Assembly (NCBI RefSeq): GCF_003260975.1
Contig: NZ_CP030041.1
Location: 4,157,501-4,221,500 of the forward strand
Origin: Echinicola strongylocentroti
Lineage (GTDB): Bacteria > Bacteroidota > Bacteroidia > Cytophagales > Cyclobacteriaceae
DNA: 64,000 nt
Direction: 5' to 3'
This document shows, in pieces, positions 52,692-61,743 of the stretch. A model generated the notes under the pieces. It had not been told where the DNA came from. It made no database searches and saw only the letters and a list, made by a program, of their open reading frames with translations. The position numbers were made by a program, and so were the translations under genes. How positions within the stretch are numbered: the stretch's first letter is position 1; each line of letters begins with the position of its first letter.

Positions 52692-53267
52692 ATGACTTCA
52701 TTAAGTCTTTCATATTCCGAAAAAGGTGATACCCAGCTTTGGTTGGATATGAAGGCAGGGGATTCGGAAGCTTTTGAACAGATCTATCGCGACCATGTGG
52801 ATTTTATCATCCGATATGGAAACAGCTTTACGGATGACCAGGCGGTGATTGATGACTGTGTCCAAGAAGTGTTTTGCAGGATTTGGCAAAAACGTTCCTT
52901 GCTAAAGGTGACGGATAATGTCCGCTATTATGTGATGGCGGCTTTTCGGAAAGAGTTATTGAAATTCTTGAAAAAAAGATCCAAGAGCAATTCACTGTTC
53001 GGAGTACTATTTCCTGGAGCCGGAGTGAATTTTGAAGCTTCCTTGGAGGTGGATATCATTAGAGAGGAATCGAGGAGGAGCCAAATAGAACTGCTCAATA
53101 GGGCCATGGTAAAACTGAGTTCCAGGCAGCGGGAAGTGGTTTACCTGAAGTTTTACAATGAACTGTCCATAGACGAAATAAAAGAGGTGATGGCCCTAGA
53201 CCGCAAGGCTGTGTACAATGCCCTTTCCAAGGCAATGATGGTCATGAGGAAAGAGCTGAAAAAATAA
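52692..53267 (+). CDS. FecI-type ECF RNA polymerase sigma factor
   Basis: 191 residues from the ATG at 52692 (upstream in-frame TTG at 52638 unlikely). Region 2 is visible as DSEAFEQIYRDHVDFIIRYGNSF ... VIDDCVQEVFCRIWQKR, and region 4 as LSSRQREVVYLKFYNELSIDEIKEVM with a C-terminal basic end. Such sigma factors in Bacteroidota respond to a FecR anti-sigma factor and a SusC-type receptor, switching on the adjacent uptake operon. Here the FecR gene is 742 bases downstream, an unusually wide gap filled with repeat debris. A terminator follows the gene directly. Confidence 0.9.
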   Translation: MTSLSLSYSEKGDTQLWLDMKAGDSEAFEQIYRDHVDFIIRYGNSFTDDQAVIDDCVQEVFCRIWQKRSLLKVTDNVRYYVMAAFRKELLKFLKKRSKSNSLFGVLFPGAGVNFEASLEVDIIREESRRSQIELLNRAMVKLSSRQREVVYLKFYNELSIDEIKEVMALDRKAVYNALSKAMMVMRKELKK

Positions 53268-53290
53268 TTTTAGTTGAAGTGTGAAGTGTC

Positions 53291-53320
53291 AAAAACGACC
53301 TGAAAAGGTCGTTTTTTTTA
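53291..53320 (+). terminator. Terminator after the sigma factor gene
   Basis: AAAACGACCT pairs with AGGTCGTTTT around GAAA at 53292-53316, followed by a T run. It separates the sigma gene from the FecR-SusCD genes, which therefore need a promoter of their own. Confidence 0.85.
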
Positions 53321-53550
53321 TTTTCCTTAAACCCGAATTCTAAGACTTTGAGGAAGTAGCATAAAGTAGCCAACTTATTTGACAACCACAGAGGGCACAA
53401 TAGGGAAAGTGTCCATAAGCATTCCCCTCCCTTAGACTGAAAGTCTAGTTCAACAGCTCGCTTTAGCCACACCAAATTCCACGATATAAAAGCTTTACGA
53501 AGTTAGATGGATATGTATTAGCCTGAGGGCTATGGGCGGCAAGGCAGGCT

Positions 53551-53591
53551 CACCATCGCGGCGGATGCCCCAATCTCCAAATAGCCTGATT
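53551..53591. repeat. Decayed fragment of a family 1 MITE-like element
   Basis: CACCATCGCGGCGGATGCCCCAATCTCCAAATAGCCTGATT matches the centre of copy C (40970-41012) with few changes, but neither terminal repeat is present. The gap 53268-54009 contains a terminator, this fragment and a CTCACAGAA/TTCTGTG hairpin, and no gene. Confidence 0.55.
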
Positions 53592-53716
53592 GAGTTTTTT
53601 ACTCAAGACTACTTGCTGGAATTATTCTTTCGGATATGATATGACGCTAAACTAGTTGTTAATCAACTATGTATATCCGCAATGATACCAGTAATCACAG
53701 CAATAGTAAATAGGTC

Positions 53717-53783
53717 CTCACAGAAACCACTGAAATCTCAGAAAAGCGTTGTTTCATTCTGGGTGTTCTGTGCGTTCCGTGAG
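53717..53783. repeat. CTCACAGAA ... TTCTGTG hairpin repeat
   Basis: CTCACAGAA at 53717-53725 faces TTCTGTG at 53766-53772 and CGTGAG at 53778-53783, with CACTGAAATCTCAGAA between. Elements of the CACAGA/CTGTG type are common dispersed repeats; this is an imperfect copy. Confidence 0.45.
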
Positions 53784-54009
53784 AAATAAAACCTACAGGC
53801 AAGAGAGCGTGTAATCAGATAATCCAATTAAGATAAAAATTCAGGTTAATTATTGATTTGCTCATATTGTTTTGAAAATCAAATGGTTATGTTTTGAGAA
53901 TGAGGGCGGTAAATGGTACAGGCCTAAAAAGAAGATATTTTTTCCCTTTTTCAGGGAGTAATTACTAGTATCTGGGGATTATTAGGTTGTATTAATATTC
54001 TTTTACGCT

Positions 54010-55080
54010 TTGAAAAAAACAAATAACCATTACTCGGATTACAAAATCCAGGACTTTTTGACAGATGAGTCCTTTATCGATTGGGCGAGAGGCCTGTCAG
54101 TAGAGGAGGATTGGACTAATATTTTGGAACAACACCCGCACTTAGTTCCCTTAGCAGCAGAAGCAAAAAAACAGTTATTGGCCATTAAGTTTGGTGGAGA
54201 AGAGGTCGGGGAGCTCCGTAAGGACAAGCTCTTTAATAAGGTCCAAAGCAGGATCAGTAAAGAAAACCGCGAGGACAATATCGTCCCAATAAACACCAAG
54301 CATCCCCAAACCGAACGAAGCAAGCATTTCCTATGGCTGGCAGCGGTCAGCATAGCGATATTGTCCCTGGTAGGGATAGCATGGTGGCAGGGAGGGCTGC
54401 ACTTCGGCTTGGGGACCAAGTCAGGAAAGTACTTGACCAAGGAAACGGCCAAAGGACAAAAGCTGACCGCTATTTTGAGTGATGGCTCGAAGGTAATGCT
54501 AAATGCAGGAGGGAAGATTGGGTACCGGGAATTTTTCAGTGATACCGCAAGGATCGTGCACCTAGAAGGAGAAGCTTTTTTTGAAGTAGCAAAAGATATA
54601 AAAAGGCCATTTCGTGTGGTCACTGGCAAGACAGTTACTACGGCATTAGGTACATCATTTAATATCCGAGAGGGCTTAGAGGATGTTGCTATTTCATTGT
54701 TAACAGGGAAAGTGGGCGTGGATATTTCGGATAGCGAAGGAGTGAAAGTGGCTACGTCACTTTTACCAGGAGAGCAGGTGGTAGCGGATTTAGGTGAGGA
54801 AGTGTCCTTTGTGAAAGAGGCTTTTAACCCTGATGAGGTCACTGCTTGGCAAAGGGATATTCTGCTCTTCAAAAATGCCTCCAGCAGGGAGGTCTTTCAG
54901 AAAATAGAACTGTGGTATGGAGTGGAAATACATACCAGTGATGATAGTAAGTTTCGAAAGGACTGGAATTATACCGGAAGTTTTGAAGGAGAACGTCTTG
55001 AAGACGTGTTGGCGAGCATTGGCTTTGTCAAAGGATTTAACTACAGCATAAAAAAAAATAATCAAGTCTACCTAAACTAA
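54010..55080 (+). CDS. FecR family anti-sigma factor
   Basis: 356 residues starting at TTG 54010; no in-frame ATG exists before the conserved part, so TTG is the likely start. An N-terminal cytoplasmic domain (about 1-100) precedes one span (HFLWLAAVSIAILSLVGIAWW, about 105-125), then the FecR periplasmic domain (TAILSDGSKVMLNAGGKIGYREFF, HLEGEAFFEVAKD, VTTALGTSFNIR) and a DUF4974-like C-terminal domain (LLFKNASSREVFQKIELWYGVEI). It holds the ECF sigma factor inactive until the SusC protein reports ligand binding. It lies between the sigma gene and susC, with a double hairpin before susC. Confidence 0.9.
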   Translation: MKKTNNHYSDYKIQDFLTDESFIDWARGLSVEEDWTNILEQHPHLVPLAAEAKKQLLAIKFGGEEVGELRKDKLFNKVQSRISKENREDNIVPINTKHPQTERSKHFLWLAAVSIAILSLVGIAWWQGGLHFGLGTKSGKYLTKETAKGQKLTAILSDGSKVMLNAGGKIGYREFFSDTARIVHLEGEAFFEVAKDIKRPFRVVTGKTVTTALGTSFNIREGLEDVAISLLTGKVGVDISDSEGVKVATSLLPGEQVVADLGEEVSFVKEAFNPDEVTAWQRDILLFKNASSREVFQKIELWYGVEIHTSDDSKFRKDWNYTGSFEGERLEDVLASIGFVKGFNYSIKKNNQVYLN

Positions 55081-55113
55081 AACACCTATGCAGAAAAACT
55101 ACAGCAAAAGAAG

Positions 55114-55159
55114 AAAGGAGTAACCGCCATTACTCCTTTCAGGGCCGGCGAACAGCCGG
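55114..55159 (+). promoter_or_regulatory. Double hairpin between fecR and susC
   Basis: AAAGGAGTA (55114-55122) pairs with TACTCCTTT (55131-55139), and CCGGC (55145-55149) with GCCGG (55155-55159) around GAACA, followed by AAATTTTT. It could be a processing site, an attenuator or a leaky terminator that sets the level of susC relative to fecR. Confidence 0.5.
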
Positions 55160-55204
55160 AAATTTTTAACAAAGTGGATTATTCATTAAAAACTTTACAA
55201 AAGT

Positions 55205-58200
55205 ATGAAATTAAATGTACCAAATCCCCATTTGGTATTGAAAAGTACAGCTCTATGGCTTGCCTTTCAATTTTTGGGAATGGGATTGCTCATGGCCGAA
55301 GCTACAAACGACAGGCCAACTAATCAGGAAAAGGACCTATTTGTCAATTTGTACTTTGATCAAAATAGCCTTGCTGAAGCCTTCGGTGTCATCGAATCAA
55401 AAACTGATTTCAAATTTTCGTACGATGCGACCGACCTTGATCCCACGCTTAGGATCAGTAAACAGTTTATCAATGCTCCACTCGAAAGTGTGTTAAGTTA
55501 CCTTGGTAAGGAAGGCCACTTGGAATTTAAACGGATCAATAAGATCATTAATGTAGTGGCTTTGGGTTCCCCCTCGGAGAATCTTTCGGAGAGAACGATC
55601 AAAGGAGTGGTAAAAGACCCGTCCGGAATTACTATTCCTGGCGTGAACATCATAGAAGTGGGGACTACCAATGGTACCGCCACTGACATTAATGGTGAGT
55701 TCAGCATGAAGCTCACGACCACTAATCCCGTGATAAAATTGTCTTTCGTTGGCTATCAGGCCAAGGAAATCAAAATAGGAGCCTCCAGCGTGTATGAGGT
55801 GGTGTTGGAAGAAGATCAGAAAGCACTCGATGAGGTGGTTGTGGTAGGCTTTGGAGAACAAAAAAAGGTCTCAGTAGTCGGATCCGTGACCACTATCGAA
55901 CCCAAGGAGCTGAAGATTCCTACCTCCAATCTCTCCCAGTCATTTGCTGGCCGACTTTCAGGAGTGGTGGCCGTACAGCGTTCGGGTGAGCCAGGTCGTG
56001 ATGCGGCGCAATTTTGGATCAGGGGATTGGCCACTTTTGGCAATACCAACCCCTTGGTGTTTATGGACGGAATCGAAATTTCCATCAGTGACATGAACAG
56101 CATAGATCCCATGAATATCGAGAATTTTTCTATTCTGAAAGACGCTTCTGCGACGGCCATATACGGTGCCAGAGGGGCTAATGGCGTGATATTGATCGAA
56201 ACCAAGCGTGGCGAAATCATGGATAAACCCCAAGTGAATATCATGATGGAAAATTCATTTATGGGGCCTACCCAGCTGCCGGAATTTGCTGATGCGGTGA
56301 CCTTCATGGAAATGTACAACACAGCACGTAAAAACCAGAACCCTTTTCAGCCTCCGAAGTTTACCGAAGACAAGATCGAAGGCACCAGACAGGGCCTCGA
56401 CCCCTACGTTTTTCCCAATGTAAACTGGATGGATGAGCTTTTTAAGGACTTCTCTACTCGCCAATATGCCAATGTAAATGTCCGTGGAGGCGGTAAAATG
56501 GCCAAATATTACATGGCGGTGTCCTATTATAAGGACCAAGGGATATTGCAAAAAACTGATGTCAATGATTTTAATAACAACATAGATCAGAACCGCTATA
56601 ATTTTGTCAATAATATCACGGTAAACGTTTCCCCTACTACTGAACTGGAACTGAATATCAATGCAGATATTATTGATTATAATGGGCCTGCGGTAGATGC
56701 TTCGGGGATATTTAACAATGTGATGAATTCCAATCCGGTGCGTTTTCCTGTGACTTATCCTGCGCAAGAGGAAACAGGCTATATCTGGTTTGGTAACAAA
56801 ACGGGAGGTTTTGTCAACAATGCCTTTTATAATCCCTATGCGGACATGGTGAAGGGCTATAAGGAGCGGAACAATTCCACTTTGATGTCCACAGTAAGGA
56901 TCAGACAAGATTTAAAAGCGATTACCGAAGGACTTACATTTTCGGGAATGGCCTCTTTTAAAAACTGGTCATCTTCAGAGATTACCCGTTCTTTTGAACC
57001 TTATTTTTACGAAATGACCTCTTACGAGTATGATGAAGCCACAGGGCAGTACAATTATAATCTTGGGCTGATCGGGCAAGGAGGACAAGAGGCCTTGAGC
57101 CAGGAAGGGGCAAATAATGGTGATCGTTCATTGTATTTTCAGACATCCTTAAATTATAACAGGTCTTTTGGTAAGCATGATGTAGGTGGCCTTTTGGTTT
57201 ACCTTCAGCGGCAGTATAATACCAACATAGTCGGAGGTAACCTGACAGCTTCATTGCCAAGTAGAAACCAAGGGGTTTCTGGCAGAGTGACCTATGCCTA
57301 TGACGAGCGCTATTTAGTAGAGGCCAATTTTGGGTACAATGGCTCCGAAAACTTTATAGAGGGCAAAAGGTTTGGGTTTTTTCCCAGTGTGGCATTGGGC
57401 TATGTGATCAGTAATGAAGATTTTTTCTATGGACTTACCAATATCTTTAGCCTTCTGAAACTGAGAGGATCCTTTGGGGTGTCAGGAAATGATCGGATCG
57501 GTGATGAGAGATTTCCATATCTAAGTAATGTCAACTTGGGTGCAGATAATGGTTACACCTTTGGGCAGAATTTTAATAACAGTAGAAGTGGGGTGATGAT
57601 CAATCGCTATGCGAATCCTAACATCACTTGGGAAGAAGGCCAAAAGCTGAACCTCGGAATGGATGTAGAGCTTTTTGGTAAAATGATGCTTAACGTAGAT
57701 GTGTTCAAGGAAACGAGGAGTGGGATCTTTATGCAGCGGAACACCGTGCCGGGCACCATCGGTGTGGGGGATGCCAAGCCGTATGCTAATCTAGGGAAAG
57801 TAGAGAACAAAGGCGTGGACTTGACCTTGGCCTATACACAGTCATTTGGGAATGACCTGCTCGTTTCCACCCGGGGTACGTTCACCTTTGCTAGGAATAA
57901 GGTACTCGAACGCGATGAACCCAATAGGTTATATCCTTACTTGAGCGGGATAGGCAGGCCGATCAACCAGCTATGGGGGCTTCAAGCAGAGCGCCTCTTT
58001 ATCGATCAGGCGGAAATAGACGCTCATTCCACACAGACGTTTAGCGGGCAGTATTACCCTGGGGATATTAAGTATACAGATGTCTCCCAAGCGTACGATG
58101 AACTGTCCCAGATCGATGCCAACGATAAGGTGCCGATGGGACATCCCACTGTGCCTGAAATTACCTATGGTTTTGGTGTCAATGTCATCTACAAGAAATT

Positions 58201-58603
58201 TGATGTAGGCATTTTGATGCAGGGAGTGGCCAATACATCTTTCTTTATCAATGACATCCAGCCTTTTGCCCAAAATGAACGCAATGTGCTGAAGGCCATA
58301 GCGGATGACTATTGGACAGCCGAAAACCAAAAATTCAATGCCTTTTACCCTCGGCTGTCAGAATTTGACAATCCAAACAATACCCAGAACTCTTCTTGGT
58401 GGCTTCGGAGCGGGGCATTTGTCCGCCTGAAACATGCAGAGATCGGCTATCAGTACAGCCCCAAAGTACGGTTCTACTCCAATGGAGTCAACTTGATGAC
58501 ATTTAGCAAATTCAAGTTATGGGATCCAGAGCAGGGTGGAGGAAATGGACTGGGCTATCCGCCACAACGGGTGATCAATATTGGTGTTCAGATTAACCTT
58601 TAA
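55205..58603 (+). CDS. SusC/RagA family TonB-dependent outer-membrane transporter with STN domain
   Basis: 1132 residues. Signal peptide, then an STN domain (about 45-115, FVNLYFDQNSLAEAFGVIE), a carboxypeptidase regulatory-like domain (about 132-215, GVVKDPSGITIPGVNI) and the plug (about 220-340, VVVVGFGEQKK ... GARGANGVILIETKRG), followed by the large barrel with the C-terminal NIGVQINL. The STN domain is what talks to a FecR protein, fitting the fecI-fecR pair upstream. It imports a ligand bound by the SusD protein of the next gene. Substrate unknown. Confidence 0.95.
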   Translation: MKLNVPNPHLVLKSTALWLAFQFLGMGLLMAEATNDRPTNQEKDLFVNLYFDQNSLAEAFGVIESKTDFKFSYDATDLDPTLRISKQFINAPLESVLSYLGKEGHLEFKRINKIINVVALGSPSENLSERTIKGVVKDPSGITIPGVNIIEVGTTNGTATDINGEFSMKLTTTNPVIKLSFVGYQAKEIKIGASSVYEVVLEEDQKALDEVVVVGFGEQKKVSVVGSVTTIEPKELKIPTSNLSQSFAGRLSGVVAVQRSGEPGRDAAQFWIRGLATFGNTNPLVFMDGIEISISDMNSIDPMNIENFSILKDASATAIYGARGANGVILIETKRGEIMDKPQVNIMMENSFMGPTQLPEFADAVTFMEMYNTARKNQNPFQPPKFTEDKIEGTRQGLDPYVFPNVNWMDELFKDFSTRQYANVNVRGGGKMAKYYMAVSYYKDQGILQKTDVNDFNNNIDQNRYNFVNNITVNVSPTTELELNINADIIDYNGPAVDASGIFNNVMNSNPVRFPVTYPAQEETGYIWFGNKTGGFVNNAFYNPYADMVKGYKERNNSTLMSTVRIRQDLKAITEGLTFSGMASFKNWSSSEITRSFEPYFYEMTSYEYDEATGQYNYNLGLIGQGGQEALSQEGANNGDRSLYFQTSLNYNRSFGKHDVGGLLVYLQRQYNTNIVGGNLTASLPSRNQGVSGRVTYAYDERYLVEANFGYNGSENFIEGKRFGFFPSVALGYVISNEDFFYGLTNIFSLLKLRGSFGVSGNDRIGDERFPYLSNVNLGADNGYTFGQNFNNSRSGVMINRYANPNITWEEGQKLNLGMDVELFGKMMLNVDVFKETRSGIFMQRNTVPGTIGVGDAKPYANLGKVENKGVDLTLAYTQSFGNDLLVSTRGTFTFARNKVLERDEPNRLYPYLSGIGRPINQLWGLQAERLFIDQAEIDAHSTQTFSGQYYPGDIKYTDVSQAYDELSQIDANDKVPMGHPTVPEITYGFGVNVIYKKFDVGILMQGVANTSFFINDIQPFAQNERNVLKAIADDYWTAENQKFNAFYPRLSEFDNPNNTQNSSWWLRSGAFVRLKHAEIGYQYSPKVRFYSNGVNLMTFSKFKLWDPEQGGGNGLGYPPQRVINIGVQINL

Positions 58604-58616
58604 AAATTGAGAAAAG

Positions 58617-60443
58617 ATGCAAATTAAGAATATAATAAATAAACTGTCTGTAGGCCTGCTGTTGTCAGGAGCGCTTTCTATGGGGGCATGTGATTATTTG
58701 GACATTGTGCCGGATGATGTCAGTACCGTCGAAGATGCCTTTAAACGCCCCAATGAGGCCATGAATTTTCTGTACTCCCTGTACGGATTTATGCCAGCTG
58801 AGAATGACATGTTCAGTGCCATCGCACTTTGGGGTACGGATGAGCTGGTGACGCCTTGGGACAGGTCCCACTATTATGCCAAGCGAATGATGCGGGGAGA
58901 GTTAAATGCTACCGATCCGTTTTTTGACTACTGGACTCCCAGTGGCGACATAGACATGTATGATGGGATCAGGCAATGTTATATTTTCTTGGACAATATT
59001 GACGGTACACCTGGTTTTTCGGAGGCAGAAGTGACGCGGATGAAAGGAGAGGCGACTTTTCTTATTGCCTATTATCACTTCAATCTTCTTCGTCAGTACG
59101 GGCCGATTGTATTGATGAGGGGAGAGGTCGCTTTTGATGCGCCAGAAGAAGAATATTTTGCAGCAAGGGAGCCTTATGATGAGTGCGTCTCTTTTATAGC
59201 TGGGAAATTTGATGAGGCGATCTCCTTGCTCCCCAGTAGTGTGGCTTCGGCAAGTGAACTGGGACGGGTAACCAAAGTGATCGCCCAGTCCATAAAATCC
59301 CGCATGTACCTTTATGCAGCCAGTCCGCTGTTCAATGGTAATGCAGAATTTTATCAGGATTTCACCAACAAGGATGGGACTCCTTTGATGAACACAGGAT
59401 ACGCTGAAGAAAAGTGGCTTTTGGCTTTGGAGGAAACCAAAAAGGCAATAGACCAAGCGGAGGCGTTGGGCAAGCAGCTATATGAACATGAACTAGTGGA
59501 TGGAGCGCCAAGCGAGCAAGGGAAGTTGAACTATCGGTATTCGATGGTGCAGCCGTGGAATGAGGAAGTGGTGTGGGGCTACAGCCGTCCAGAGCCTTAT
59601 TATGGCTGGCAAAGGCACAGCATGCCAAGGGTGGCAGGCGCCGCATATAACGGGCAGGCACCTTCCATATCCATGGTGGAGCGGTATTATACCAAAAATG
59701 GACTGCCAATTGACGTAGATCCTGAATTTGACTACACCGATAGGTACGATCTAGCGGACAGTACTATTCTGCTGCATAGAGACAGGGAGCCGAGGTTCTA
59801 TGCTTCCATTGCCTATGATCGGGGAGTGTTTTTGGCCAACAGTACCGAAGTGGTCATGCATATGCGTGAAGGGGAAGAGCATGGGTGGTCCAGTGGCCAA
59901 AACAATTATTCCCCTACCGGATATTTAGTCCAGAAAGGAGTCCACCCTGAGTCCATCATTACCACCAGTCAAAATCAAGTCATCAACTATCCTTGGCCAT
60001 TGGTAAGGCTCGGAGAGTTGTATCTCAGCTACGCCGAAGCCTTGAACGAATATTATGGCGCAGCCAGACATACCGAGGTGATCGAGTACCTGGATGAGAT
60101 CCGACAAAGAGCCGGAGTGCCGACTATTCAGGAGGCTTGGTCACGTGTGGGTAAGACCTCCTTCTCCAAACAGGAGATGAGAGAGATCATCAAGCAGGAA
60201 AGAAATATCGAGTTGGCTTTTGAAGGTCATCGTACTTGGGATGTCAGAAGGTGGAAAGAAGGAGATGAAAACTTCAATACAGTGGCCAGAGGATTGGAAA
60301 TCACTGCCAATGCTCCTGAAGATTTCTATAAGGTGGTCAATGCAGAAAACAGGATTTTCAACACTCCTTCTTACTACCTGTTCCCCATTAGGATTTCCGA
60401 GTTGGAGATCAACCAAAACCTAGTTCAAAATCCCGGATGGTAA
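58617..60443 (+). CDS. SusD/RagB family substrate-binding lipoprotein
   Basis: 608 residues. Lipoprotein signal with Cys25 (SMGAC) followed by DYLDIVPDD, the usual SusD start. TPR-like helices make up the body (AMNFLYSLYGFMP, GEATFLIAYYHFNLLRQYGPIVLM), and the C terminus carries the SusD pattern ERNIELAFEGHRTWDVRRWKEG and YLFPIRISELEINQNLVQNPGW. It covers the SusC barrel at the cell surface and captures substrate. It follows susC by 13 bases. The final codons overlap a possible upstream start of the next gene. Confidence 0.95.
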   Translation: MQIKNIINKLSVGLLLSGALSMGACDYLDIVPDDVSTVEDAFKRPNEAMNFLYSLYGFMPAENDMFSAIALWGTDELVTPWDRSHYYAKRMMRGELNATDPFFDYWTPSGDIDMYDGIRQCYIFLDNIDGTPGFSEAEVTRMKGEATFLIAYYHFNLLRQYGPIVLMRGEVAFDAPEEEYFAAREPYDECVSFIAGKFDEAISLLPSSVASASELGRVTKVIAQSIKSRMYLYAASPLFNGNAEFYQDFTNKDGTPLMNTGYAEEKWLLALEETKKAIDQAEALGKQLYEHELVDGAPSEQGKLNYRYSMVQPWNEEVVWGYSRPEPYYGWQRHSMPRVAGAAYNGQAPSISMVERYYTKNGLPIDVDPEFDYTDRYDLADSTILLHRDREPRFYASIAYDRGVFLANSTEVVMHMREGEEHGWSSGQNNYSPTGYLVQKGVHPESIITTSQNQVINYPWPLVRLGELYLSYAEALNEYYGAARHTEVIEYLDEIRQRAGVPTIQEAWSRVGKTSFSKQEMREIIKQERNIELAFEGHRTWDVRRWKEGDENFNTVARGLEITANAPEDFYKVVNAENRIFNTPSYYLFPIRISELEINQNLVQNPGW

Positions 60444-60454
60444 AAAATACTGAC

Positions 60455-61507
60455 ATGAAAAAAATAACATTATATATTTCTGCCCTATGTTTTACATGGT
60501 CATTGGTCACAGGATGTGTCAGTGACGAAGACATCAGCCTTCCTACAGGCCCGTCGAGTATTGAGACGGAGGCAGGTTACGGTGAGGTGGTGTTTACTTG
60601 GGTGTTTCCGGAAGATCCTGCGGCTGAATTTGTGCAGGTAAATTATCAAAATGCCGGAGGTGAGGAGTTGCACCAAAAATTCAGTAGGCATGCCGAAACA
60701 GCTATAATAGCAGGGCTTGAAGAGCGTTCCTATACGTTTGATGTCATGGTGGGTGATAAGGAAGGCAATCTGTCGGCTGCACAGTCGGTGACAGTGACTC
60801 CAAATAAACCGCCACATCTTTTTGTCGCTGAGACGGTGAAGTTAGAGCCGGACTTTGGCAGTATACAAGTGCTTTGGGAAAATGCCACTGAGCGCGAAGT
60901 AGCCGTGAATGTGACCTACATGGACGTGAATGGGCAGTCTAAAGTGGCCGTTTTCAATTCCAGTGATCCTGAGGGGATTGGAGAGATTTCTGATGCCGCA
61001 CTCGAAGAACAGCACTACGAAATTCATGTGAGCAATCCCGTGGGTGCACAATCAGCAGTACAGACTGTTTTGCTAGCACCATTTGCGGAATCCGCCTTTG
61101 ATAAGAGTGAATGGGAGGTAGTCGAGATCTCCGCTGAAGAAGAGGAAGGTCAAAAGTATAACTTATATGACGATGATGTCAGTACCATCTGGCACTCGCC
61201 TTGGTCTTGGTCCCAGCCAGATTACCCCCATTATTTTGTAATCGACCTAAAAGAACAAAAAATCATCAGTCGGGTGGGACTTGTCAATAGACAAAATGAC
61301 ACCAGGGGGATGACCAAAGTGGGTTTTTCAGGTAGTGTGGATAATGAAAACTGGATGGATTTTGGCGAATTTGATTTTGAGCAGATCAATGAGGAACAAA
61401 AATTCAGGCTTTCTGCCAACCCCTCTATTAGGTATTTAAAAGTAACTCCTCTCGAAGGAACCAATTTCTTTACCTTTTTGGCGGAGGTAAATATTTATGG
61501 ACAATAA
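60455..61507 (+). CDS. Lipoprotein with two Fn3-like domains and a C-terminal discoidin (F5/8 type C) domain
   Basis: 350 residues from the ATG at 60455 (an in-frame ATG at 60437 inside the susD end is less likely). Lipobox with Cys21 (VTGC). Two beta-sandwich segments of about 85 residues each (EVVFTWVFPEDPAAEF ... VMVGDKEGNLS and SIQVLWENATEREVAV ... VSNPVGAQS) precede a discoidin domain (about 213-350) with DDVSTIWHSPWSWSQPDYPHYFVIDL. Discoidin domains bind sugars or proteins at the surface. Probably an accessory binding lipoprotein of the SusCD complex; ligand unknown. Confidence 0.82.
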   Translation: MKKITLYISALCFTWSLVTGCVSDEDISLPTGPSSIETEAGYGEVVFTWVFPEDPAAEFVQVNYQNAGGEELHQKFSRHAETAIIAGLEERSYTFDVMVGDKEGNLSAAQSVTVTPNKPPHLFVAETVKLEPDFGSIQVLWENATEREVAVNVTYMDVNGQSKVAVFNSSDPEGIGEISDAALEEQHYEIHVSNPVGAQSAVQTVLLAPFAESAFDKSEWEVVEISAEEEEGQKYNLYDDDVSTIWHSPWSWSQPDYPHYFVIDLKEQKIISRVGLVNRQNDTRGMTKVGFSGSVDNENWMDFGEFDFEQINEEQKFRLSANPSIRYLKVTPLEGTNFFTFLAEVNIYGQ

Positions 61508-61512
61508 GTGTT

Positions 61513-61617
61513 TTAAACCCGGTTTATGCATTGGCCTATCTACGCCACGGCGCACAGGTATTGCGGTTTGATCCGCCGCGATGGACAAAATCAGTCGCCT
61601 CGCTGCTGTTTTCGATT
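61513..61617. mobile_element. MITE-like element, family 1, truncated copy D
   Basis: Starts with TTTAAACCCGGTTTATGCATTG and the 18-base ACGCCACGGCGCACAGGT segment shared with copy B, but stops near TTTTCGATT, where the sequence jumps to the ATCGGCACACC start of double-hairpin copy R3. The right half and terminal repeat are gone, compared with the full composite at 40891-41221. Confidence 0.65.
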
Positions 61618-61623
61618 AAGCAG

Positions 61624-61710
61624 ATATCGGCACACCAACTGCCACAGTTTAGCGGTTCAGGATTTCTAATCCCGAACCGAGATAATGGGGACTTGAAATC
61701 CCCGTAGACA
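61624..61710. repeat. Double-hairpin repeat, copy R3
   Basis: Begins with ATATCGGCACACCAACTGCCAC, like copy R2, then GGATTTCTAATCC and GGGGACTTGAAATCCCC hairpins. It lies between two discoidin lipoprotein genes of the SusCD locus. The R1/R2 3' part is replaced by a different, shorter sequence before the next ATG. Confidence 0.68.
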
Positions 61711-61743
61711 TGCATAAACACGGGTATAACCCCAAAAAAAACA

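Noticed and set aside
54039..54872. Open frame of 277 codons on - opposite fecR
   Set aside because: Ser/Pro-rich antisense shadow of the FecR coding frame with no motif.
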